Shown here: positions 47,101 to 59,100 of the stretch, one piece after another
Layout: every line of letters starts with the position of its first letter
Position numbering within the stretch: the stretch's first letter is position 1
Assembly: GCF_016859285.1 (NCBI RefSeq)
Contig: NC_053420.1
Location: 10,116,001 to 10,180,000 of the forward strand
Direction of reading: 5' to 3'
Origin: Xiphias gladius
Lineage: Eukaryota > Chordata > Actinopteri > Istiophoriformes > Xiphiidae
DNA: 64,000 nucleotides
Position numbers and translations under genes: made by a program
The notes under the pieces: generated by a model
What the model saw: the letters and a program-made list of their open reading frames with translations, nothing else
What the model was told of the DNA's origin: nothing
Databases searched by the model: none

Positions 47101-50100
47101 CAAACCAAACTATACTGGATATCACACAGTGATGAGTGAAAGGATGACATGTGACCACCAGTTTGCAGCAATGTTGCAAATCACCACAACATACACCCTG
47201 GTCCATTGAATCACCAGGTTAATTAAGCAATAAAATGGGTGAAGCTCTGCTTTCCAGTGAAGTGTGCCATGCCTGGCAGTGTGTCTTAAACTGGACTCAG
47301 TCTATGCACTCATTCATTTTCAAAAACAGAGCAGAGAGCCATGAGCAGTCTGCATCTTGTAGTGTGCGAGGGTTTAAATATCTGTCTTCCTGAATTAGCA
47401 TCAGTCCAGGTGAAGCCTTTACGACTGCATGAAACATATTTGAAGCACTTAGATTTTTTTTTAATTAGTATTATTTTTTGGCATTTTGCCTTTACCTGAA
47501 AGTGGACAGTCATGCGAGACAGGAAAAGGCAGAGAGAGAGAGAGAGGAGTATGATGGGCTATGAGGAGTATTATGAGGTGCCTTAAGTTTTTTTTTTTTT
47601 TTTTTTAAATTGTGATTAACATAGATACAACGCAGGACATTACATTTGAAAGTCCAGCTTGTCTTTAGTCATCCAACTGTGTTACTGTCACTTTTTTCTA
47701 AATTACCTTCAACCTAGTTTGACATTTTTATACTGCAATTTCTTTGTTATGATAGCTGCAGCATGTACAGTATATCCACAGTATCTATCGTGATACAGTG
47801 GATTTCGCTGAAAATTTAATTGAGACACACTTTACGGATTAAATAACGGGAGAGAAATGTCTGTGTTTGCTAATAAATTGGATTGAAATAAAACAAAAAT
47901 GAATAAGGCACGTCATCACATTTATGGGGGAAAAAAAAAAAAAAACCATAAAAAAACCTTGTCATAAATCAGTTCTGCCCACTGATTTACATTACAGCCC
48001 GATATGGTCTGATACAATCAAAGATATTAACACGGTATAAACTGTAAGAAAAATTGTACGGTCTCGTGGTTTATATCATCATATCTCTAAACCCTAATGG
48101 TTGGTATGAGGGTTGAATACATGTCTTTTTAATAGAGATAATATTACTAGCAATACTCATGGTAGCATAGCAGCGTGGTTTCTAAGTAGCACCTGAGTAT
48201 CTGTATGAGTGGTAATGTTGATTTTGCTCATATATAGAAACTAATATATATAAAACGATTTATAGAGTTTGCATCAAATATGTCTCACAGACATATTTTA
48301 TAATCTAGCCACTCAATCGGAACTGAGGATCAGATTTGTGCTTTCTCATAAACTGAATAAAGTGTATACTAAATAGTTTTAATCCCGACATGATGTGGGG
48401 AAGACAAAAGGAATACTAGGACATCTCCATGATATTACCAGTAGTCAGACTTCTTTATGCCAAATCCTCATTTATACAAGATCAGTAAAAAGGTAGTGAA
48501 GTAAAAGTAAACAGATACTGGCAATGTTTCTGCTGTTAGAGGGGGAGGAGAAAAGTCAACACAAGCTACTTTTCTGCACATGGTTAATGGTGCATGAGTT
48601 TAATATGAACAAAGTCATACAATCCAACACAACAGCCCTGCAATAAATGTTCAGTTCTTGACATTGTTGATTCAACTTGGAGGGAATTTCTGAGGCTGTA
48701 GTTGTTGTATTGGATTGAATTATTCAGCCAAAATGTTAAAACCGCTGATTGGTTTTAAAACCGGTAACTGGTTTTAATGATGTGTCTGGTCAGTGTATAT
48801 AGACAGAGGGTAGAACTGCATCATACCTGATAGGGGTAATTGTACCAGCAATGCCGTGTATCCCACATCCAAGGGGACTGAAAACAGACAGGTCTTAGAT
48901 CAGCAAACAATCAATAATGCTCTTGCGTATGGAAATAAACCAATCAAATATTATTACTAATATTATTTGTCACAATTTTCAAGCCCAATCGGAGTGTGTG
49001 CTCACCTGCCACAGAAACTGGAGCCCATAGCTAAATATGCACAAATAAAATGTAAGCCTCCACCTGAAAGCACATGAGTGGAAATTATGATCCAGGAAAG
49101 TACGACTAATTTCAGAGAGAAACTACATTACACATTATAAATCAAACATTCGTTTGCCCCCTACCATAACATTACAGAACATGTGAGGCCACAACCCTCT
49201 CTCTTTAATAAACTGATCAGAATTCTATTTTAATTCAAAATCCAAATCATAACAATAAAGAGGCCTTGAAGGAAAAGCCAGAAAATGTTCTCAATCTCAT
49301 CGTCTGAAACTCACTCCTGTCCTCACAAAGTGAGAAGTATTGGTACATACACATGCCACACGATACCACACCCGCACAGAAAACACAACCACTGTGTGCT
49401 GAAGCCTGCAGAGAGGTTATAAAAGGAACACAGAAGGCATGAACCTACATGCTCTCACAGAACTTAGTGTGTGTGCTGGGTTTATCTTGGTTCCTGCGGT
49501 GTCTGAACCATCGCTGGACCTTTCGCACCTCCCAGTCCAGCTGCTTGGACAGGCCATCCAGATGGCGGGAGTCTGGATTCTGTGCAGAGAGAGAAGAAAC
49601 AGCAAACAACTTAAGTTTGTATTAAGGAGCCCGACAGGGATGAAGAATAGCTTTATCATTGTATATACAGTATCTAGTTCATGCATTAGCATTTTGCCAT
49701 TTTTGCTATTCCGGCTGTAATATCTGAGACTCTCAACATAACGAACTCGACAAGAGCATGTGAATTCAGCAAATACAAAAAGTATCGGCAGAACATCTAA
49801 CTAAATGGTCAACTAAAAGTTTCATTGAAAACTGTAAACAGCGACAATCAAAGTGAGATATTTTGTGCTAATGTTACAAATCGGGACAGATAAGTGCTCT
49901 TGCAAAATTGTTTCGTCATACACGACTGTGCCCACGTGACCTGAATCACATGTGAGCTGAACAAACCCAACCCTTTGTTTTCTGGAGTTATCCGGAGAGT
50001 GAACCACAAAAATGCAATTTCAGTATAAGAAAAATAGTTTCCACTAAATTCCTGGATCTGATTTCATGTAAGCCTGGTTTTCTTTTGGGTCTTGTAGAGT

Positions 50101-53100
50101 GTATGCTGTAATTCTGGGAGATATTTGATTTCATGTTGTGATATGATATATTTCTGTTTTAAAGGCGGCAGTTGCTGCTTTTCTTTGTCATACATGTAGG
50201 GCTGACCCGAATGCTTCAAAGCTTCTACTGCTGCAATGGTAACCAACGTGCAAATCAATATTCGAATGTTGTTTTTTTAAAAATTATTTTTTTTATATTT
50301 GCATTACCACAAAAATCCCAAAGAGCCCATGAAATAAGAAATAGTCATCCAACATTATTCATATGCATGATAATTAATTATTAATAGTCATCACAGACAA
50401 GGGCATTTAATTGTAGTGATGGTTTTGTGTGTCACAGCTTTCATCTAACGTTACCAGCGCTGACACCGGGACAGTGACATGTGACCGTGTGACAGGCTTA
50501 CAAGTTACAACTACGCCAGCCAGATGTTGAAAAAGTCAAGCGTCTGGAATAACTTCCAACTTTGCGGAGAAGACCCCCAGAAAGATGAGTGCCAGACATG
50601 CCAAAGGAAACTGGCCTTTCACAAATCTTACAAAGGGTTTGGCAAATCACCTGATAACTGTGAGTGACAGCTTAGCCGATTTTCGTTCAGGTCTCTCGTA
50701 ATTACAACTGGAAAACTCAGATTTCTCTGTAAACTCTGACATATTAAATTTGAGGTTTAATAACAGGGAAGTGCTTGAAAAACAAACAAGCACGGGCTTA
50801 GTGTTATACTGTCAAGGCACCGTATTTTTAACCCTCAAGTGACCTACTTTGTAATCTTTAGTTCCCAAATTGTCTGATGACATGAATTCCTGCAAGTTGT
50901 TAGCCTAGGAATCTTTCTCATCATCACTTTCCATCCCACATGACACGAATGTAGCATAATATCAGCTATTACTGATACTCCAGTACAAAAATGCTTCTTT
51001 TTAAAAAAAGATAAAGGAAAGAGAAGTTGTTGAAAAAGAAATCCAACCTTTGTGATGGATGTAAACACTTTCTCCAGCACTGCATTGGGGTGAGCTCTTC
51101 TTCCAACACCTGGTTGAATATGGAGACTCCGGGCACAGGTGCTGGCAATAAATCTGTGACAGAGGTTAAGATATGAGAAACAGGGTCACTTGTTAAAACT
51201 TGCACACTAGCTCAGACAGGAAAACTTACAGAACCTGCACCATGTTTTACATAGCATTCAGTTAGTGATCTGATAGCACACTTAAACAGGGTTCCTTCAC
51301 ACATTCAGAATTCAAGAAAATATATATGGATATGAACATATTTTAAACAGATAGCTTGTTTTTGACATTAGGAGTCGTCTGTGAGGATTCTCAGTCATCC
51401 AGGTCATTTCTAAGTGCCATGCGACGGCGACTGGACTTGATCGAGGTTCTTGAAGGTGTCTCCCCCTTTCATCACATCCAAGAGGCTTCTTCAGTGGTGT
51501 AAACAGTTTCTCACCCGTAGTAATATAAAATGTATTTTAGAGATATTTTTGCTTTGTTTGCCAACAAAACAAAAATATGCTACAGCATTGAGCTACTTGT
51601 TGTAGGCCAAAGCATTACAGTTGACAACAGCCCAATATAGTGCTACTACTACAGTCCAGTAAACTACAGTAACATCATATCACCTGTCAGAGAATTTACT
51701 ACAATTCGGGTGCAACAGAGTTCTACTAACTGATAGGTCTAGTCAAAAAGTCGGGTCTCAGTTCGGATTTATTGCATACAGCTTCAGGTTCGAGTCTGGT
51801 TTAATAATTTTCACATGTAATTTATAAATACTTTCTCTGTCTCTCTATCTTCGCTGGCTGTGCCCATAATCTGAGCATCTGTGTACATCATGTTTTTACA
51901 GCCGGAAAACAGAGACAGACCACGTGATTAATGTGTTACGTTAGACTGGCAAGCTAATGGCTAGTAATAGATGAAAGACAGCACAAACTTGCTGAAGGGG
52001 AGCTTCTGAAAATCCCCAGTGATTCTGGGATGTTTTCTTCATTATGGGAACGTTATGACCTTGTATGACCCCTGACTGTGGCTCTGTTCTGCATTATGAC
52101 TGAACTGTCACGTTCAGCTGAGAGACGCGCTGAGTTTACCCTTAACGTTTATCTGATTAAAGTTAGAAAAGGTGTGCTGTGACTGACATGTATGACAGAC
52201 AAATTATATATAGTTCATTGCTGACAGCCGGCTTAAATTAGCTGGAAACTAAACATGCACAAAGAATGGCTTATTAGCTATTATAAGCCACCTGTGTTTT
52301 CTCCTGTTCTATAGCTGCATGGGTTTATGGCCATAAATATTTACGTGTGTGAAAGCCTTCTTGCAGGTCCAAATAAGGCATAAATCCTTTTCTTCAAGGA
52401 AGGAGCAGCTCAAATATAAGTCAGTAACTCAGTGTGGTTTAGTCTTAAGGACGCGGCTATGGGCAGAGTAAATTTCATGCCAGTACACACTTCTAAGCAG
52501 CCACAACAGGTGATACACAGATTATCAACAACAAAATTAGTTACCAAGTGGCATGACGGGAGAGGAGTCAGCAGAATCACAATCACGTTTTGGTGCTATG
52601 TTTTGGATAGTTTAAAAAAACCAAACCAAAAAAAAAACACTTGCCTGCTGGACATCTCCAAACACATCTCACTACTACCAGTGTAGCTAAAAAACCACCT
52701 CATCCCCACAAAAAGTCTGAACTATCCCTTTAAATACTGTCATGCAGAATATAAAGCCCAATAAATCATTTACAAGGTTGTGCATGATCAGCGTGGCTGC
52801 TGCAAATATTACACAAAAACTCTTGAAGGAAAACATTCCTGTGGAATCTACAGTGTGAACAAACATGTACACGTCTCTCTAAAACGGAGAAAAAGAGAAA
52901 AAAAAATGTGGAGCTCCTCTAAAGCTTCACAGACACTAGTAGTAGGTTTGTAACCACAGTGACTTTGCTTCCCCTGGTACGGAATTAAATTAAATAAAGC
53001 TCATTTAGACATAACTAGGTCCCAATCCACAAGGTCAGTCTCGAATTTGTTAATGCAAGGCAGCTCAGGGTTTAGTGTGTTGTTGATTCAGATACCGATA

Positions 53101-56100
53101 TCCATGCTTCTACAAGGCTAAATAATTAATTAAAAAGGTTAATGAACAAAATCAAGACTTTTCCATTACTTGTCCGCGGGGCAAGACACGAAATGTTACA
53201 ACTTTACAAGGTTGCATTGTAAATTGTAGTTAGGGGTGAACTGTGAAGTGTAGACTATTGAGGGAACTTTATGACAAGTGAGTCTGTGAGTAGTGACGAT
53301 AAACCCCCCCCCTACAATGTAAAATTTCACAATGCTACTTGATCATGTGATCATACAGCTCACAGACTACAGCATGGTAGCTGAGAGAATGTTCTGTCCA
53401 CAGCTTAAAATGAAAACATAATGAATATAAAACCTACCGTTAACTATTATTTAACCTCTGTAAAGGTACGTTTTGCTATGACTTCATTACTCAACATTCA
53501 TCCCAAGAGTATATGATGATTTTTTTCCCAGGCAGACTTTGTATTACTAAAATCATAAACTGACAGCTTACATAAAGAACAAATACAAACGAAAACGCTA
53601 CTTCGAATTCCAAGTTGGACATGGTTTGAATGGATCACTGAGGGGGCGATCACACACAGCAACACGAAAACAACAGACAAGAGTCTGAACTTCAGTCGAG
53701 TACAGCCGTGTTAACAAACTTGATCTATCGGTGTCATATTATTTTGTACTCACATTTTTAAACTATTTTTAGGTTCATTATAATGTTATGTGGTTTCTTC
53801 AGTGACTTTTTCTAATGTATCTTGAGCCTCTTATTGTGTTCATTTTGTGCCTATATAAAGTAAACCTTATTCATTGTCTCGCTAGCTATTTGCCTGCTCT
53901 GTGGGTCTTTCACTCCAATAACATCTGGGAGTTATAAATCAGAGTGCAGGATACTGACCTGGATTTAGGACCTAAATACAAGACGGGATGTGCAAATGAC
54001 TTCCCTTATGTATGATCAGTCAGTGACATAAACCAGAAGACACCAGAGAGAAAAGAAACAAGAGATGTGTTTCTAGTGAGCCCATCTTTATGTGGACAAA
54101 GTGCTCTCTTGCTGGTGTTTAAAAAAATGTTTTCCTGTTTCATATGCTTTAAATTAAAACTGGTAAGACGAGATGCCACTTGGGTGCAGAAATACTTGTA
54201 ATGTTGACTAATAAAATGGCTTCATTTCAATATGTAAATCTCACCTACTGCTCCTTTAATCCTAACACTTTATATATTTAGGTTCCTCAGGTATCGGTTT
54301 CAGTAGAATCTCTATTGAAATTAAGCAAAATCCTCTTTATGATAAAAAAAAAAAACTATATTGACTGGAGCTGTTTACAAGGAGATGGTTCTTTGTGGTT
54401 GGAATCTGACACTACAAAATAGCCGGAGCCATTGTGTTCCATTATGAGCTAATTGCGGGGGGACAATGCCTTTTGTCTGACGTAAAACCACTCACACTTC
54501 TTGTCCTCCCTGTTTTTATTGTGTCCCTGTAAGAACCAGATTTACCACTCAGCATTCTCTGTACTACTTGTCCTGAGGTGACGTTTCATTTCAGGCAGTG
54601 ACAGGTACCTAGATCAAAGTGGCTGGGGTGTATCACTTTCACACCATCCAACCTAGCAAGGGCATTTTTTTAGCCTCACGGTTGTATGCGTCTGCCAACC
54701 AGAGAAGTTGCAGTTCACATTCATTTCTGTCCAGACTCATATTATATATGTAGTTAAGACTTTGAAGGAATTTAACAAAAGGTATGAAGTGTAATATTTC
54801 ATAATTAGAGTACCAATTCTTGAGTTATGGCCAAAAATGTGTTTTGTGAGGTCACAGTGACCTTTGACCTTTAGCAACCAAATTCTAATTGGTTCGTCCT
54901 TGAGTCCAAGTTGATGTTTGTGCCAGATGTAAAGAAAGTCCCTCCCGGCGTCCCTGAGATATCTCATTCACAAGAATGGAACGGATGTGAGGTCACAGTG
55001 ACCGCTGACCACCAAATTACAATCAGTTCATCCCTGAGTCCAAGGGAATGTTTGTGCCGAAGTTGAAGAAATTCCCTCAAGGCGTCGCTGAAATATCGCG
55101 TTCACAAAAATGGGATGGACCGGCACACGAACAACCCGAAAACATAATGCCTCCGGCCAACGCTGTGGCCGGTGTGGAGGGATAAGAAAATGAGTTCTTC
55201 AAGCAAAGTTATTTTTAGAAGATGACTACTAACTTAGTTCTTTAAGTGTTTAAGTGTCTTAAAGTTTTACTTCACATATTGAATGAATTTCATGACACTG
55301 AAAGTAAACTGGCCCATATCTGTGGTGGACTGAGAACTCTGTGGGACCGAGGTGAAAAATGAAGAACATAATGCACATTCTGCAGAGAAGTTAGACTGGA
55401 TGGATCAGTTTCATGTGGCATGATGTTGTTAAATATTACTCAACATAATCCACATTACAATGCACATTTCACTTCTTAAGTGCACCTTGAGCATAAAACA
55501 CTTTAAACGAGCAAAGCCAACATACAGCGATCAGTATTTGGTACTTTGATTGCGTAAAAGCTCAAGAGGCAGATCGGTGCTGAACTGACTCAGTGGTGAG
55601 GCTTTAAGTGCCTACATTAGCTCTCTAACAATTTCCCTATTAAGCTCGTACCCAGTCACATGGGCGAGCTCAAAGATGAGCTGATGTGGCACAGATACAG
55701 GCAACAGTTCTAGGTTATCTTGTACGCATAGGCCTTTCAAATTGATGACAAACAGGAGGGCGAGTCGACAGAAATAGCCCACGCAAGTCCGAGCCCGCAG
55801 TGCTCATCAGCAGACAGCAGCAACAAGAGAGGAAAAAAGCGAGACGCGCAAGCCAATCTATTTATGTCAAATGTCAAAACATCCCTGTTCCTCCTCGGAA
55901 CCTGACCACCTTAACACACACAAAGCCTGGTAACAAGGGACGGGCTCAGTGTGGTCTGTGTACACAGACGCTAGTGGCCCTGACGGCAAGCTACATACAA
56001 CCTTGACACTGGGAAAACCTCCCAGTGCCAGGGCCTAGTCTGAGGCAAAGGGTCGGCTCTATTCATAGCACAGCACTGGATGTAACTGTGGTCTTCATTC

Positions 56101-59100
56101 GAATTGTTCAGTTACAACTTGTTTTTCGACACAGAATTGCCAGTTAAGTGGAAGGAAAGTGACTTTGGAGACAGATAATGCAGAGAATATTTGGGCAATA
56201 GACAGAACACTGAATAAGGAGTATATTTAATGTGCCACATCAACATTTTGTTTAGAGCCACTTCCATCGGTTCCTTAAGGGTTTTGACAGGGAGAATACC
56301 TTTTAGTTAATTTATAAGGGGAGATTCAAAACAGACTACAAGGCAAATCTGGCAGCTCCTAATCTCATACACAACTCAGTTTGTAGTCTTAACAGAGTTT
56401 AACTCATGACACGGCTTACAAGGGGCCTAGGCTTGCACACGCAAAAAACAGCCTGGCTGCTCCCATCTACAAAATCAGTGCCAACAGCAAAGCCATGATT
56501 ATGATCGAACAAGAAGAAACCGGTCTAGAAAAGGGGGGCCTGGTTGGGCTGAAGACAGCCATAACATTAGTCAGAGAGAGGAACTGCCTACAGGTAAAAG
56601 AGGAATCCTGCAAATATGCTCGATGATAATGTGTAAAAAAAATGCTGCCTTTTGAGGACAAAGGCAAATATAACAGTGGCCAAAAAAAAAAAAAGCCTGG
56701 TGAAATGTAGGGCTTTGAAAATCTACATGAAGAAAAAATACCAGATGTGTGTTCGATCTAGTCTCAACAATGCCTGTAGCTATTCTTCCTGATTGACAGA
56801 ACTTAATTATCTCATCTTTAGGGCTTAAAATTCAGTTACGTGCGCTGCTAAAGGTTAGAGAAGGTTAAAAATTATGGTGCTGAAAACAAAGCCTACAGCT
56901 TAAATCAATTCAGTTTCAAATTCTGGGTCAATTTGGGTTAATTTAGCTGCAATTCAAAGCGTTTTGAATTTGCTATCACTTTTAATTCAGACCTTCGACT
57001 GGATTCTTCTTCTTGACAACAGCATGGGTATTGTAGTATTTAGAGCCGTTCACCATGACAGACAAAACGTTATTTCTCAGAAAAAGTTGAAGTAATTAAA
57101 ACTGGTGGTCATGACCTATAGGAATGTCGCATCATCCAGGAGAATCCTGCGTTTCTGTTTAAAGTAACATGGAGGATATCGTTTGAGGAAAAAATTAAAA
57201 CAGGAATTTAAAACAATGGGAAAAACTTGGGGAAAATGCAACCAGTCTCGCTTAACAACGGTATGTAAAAAAGGTTTTTAAAAAAAGATAACATAATGAT
57301 ATTTAGGTCACAAACCAAACCAGTTTGTGGCAGGATGTGTCTTTGAGAACATCCCCATCAAAATCAGCCACATCAATGTGTGACTGAGAGACCCTCTTAC
57401 TGCATATGCAGATGCATAAACACAGTGTGTGTGTGTGTGTTTGTTTTGTGTAATACTAAGTGCATTGTGTGCATGCAAAACAGAACAGCCTGTGTTAAGG
57501 TTCTGCAGAAGGAGGAGTAGGAACTCATGCTGTGGTGTGATGTTTTTCTCTGATAAATAAATGAATGAGCCAGTCACCCGGTCGGAGTGCCGAGCAGTGA
57601 CAGAGTAAACGCGCTCTCTGAGAACATCACCCTGGATCAGGCCGGGGCTCCATCTCCGCTCAACGACAGCCTCACCTTAGAGAGAGACAGGCAATCACCC
57701 CTGGCACCTGAGACAGGTGGCTCGCCACTTGACCATGTCTAAACCAAACAGACAGAGCCTGATGCTGTGCTTGGGGCCGGCCCTGTACGTTCTGTGTCTG
57801 GAAAGCGTGCCTGAGTGACAACAGTACCTACCTAATTCAGATATACAGGAATATTTTAATACTACACAGGCCAGTTTCACCTACCCGCAACGTTAAGAAG
57901 CCAGCCTTGTTGACTGTGTGTTTCTATATGTCATGAAGAACTATAGATGTGTAATCTCTGATGTATGTCTCTGTTTGTTGTCAGACAACTATAGAAAGCC
58001 CTGACCGGCTAATGGTGATTCCTGGACTCCTATCATTATGTGACCCTTGATCAAATAATGTTTTATGGCCATGTAGTTGTCTAATGATAGAAACACATCG
58101 ATATATCAGTGACAACACCTGTCTCGTGTTATATGCAATAATGAAACATATAATAGGCAATCACAAATGTAGTCTCTCTAGTAAGATCAGAGCTGACATA
58201 TATCTTGCCAAAACGAAATGGAAATGTGTTACATTACACAACAAACACTGTCTGTTCTTTTTAAGCAACTATACTGTAATTGTATGTACAATCACAGACT
58301 TGTTGAAATTAGGTGTGGGCTAGATGGATAAATTCACATAACATGGTATATGTTATTTCCTAATCGATGTGTCAATATGCATCATCATTTACAGTACTTT
58401 TTTTATGAAAATAATTTGAAAGCCCCTTTAGAGTGGATTAACTACCTGACAAATCAAGCTACGTCAATCCATTGATGCAAAAATCCTGTAAATACAATAA
58501 AGTCATTAAGATATGGTGGCCTACCAACAGTAGTATTACAAGGATTTCTTTCATCACATTAAATACATAGATATATATGTATGTGTATATAGTAATGAAT
58601 CCAATAAAAAGTTCATCCTGGGTGTTCTAATTACATTCATTACATAGGGGGTTCAAAAGTAATTGACACTTGGCTACTAAATGTTTCTTTGGCAGCTGTG
58701 TGTCGTTTCAATATTAGTTCATGCACAAAAAAAGCTCACACGTGGTTCAGAGTTGACTCAGAGTTGAGAGCTGCCATTTAGATTGAGTCAAGAGGTGGCC
58801 ATGCAAGTGGAGAAGATAATGAGGCTAAAAAAAAAAGCATAAATCTGGTAGAGAGATGTCAAAAATAGTTGGTTTGCCAAAATCCACAGTTGGGTAAAAT
58901 ATAAAAAAAGCAGGTGTGTAAAGGAAAACCAGAAAATGACAAATGAGCTGGTAGACGAAAGGAACACAAGTCTTCTGAATGAGCAGAAAATCACTTGCAT
59001 GGTGAAGAAAGACCGATATATGACTGCACAGGAAGTCAAGAAAACCCTACAGAGTGTAGTTGTACATGTTTCCTTGTCAACGATCAAGACTTCATTACCA

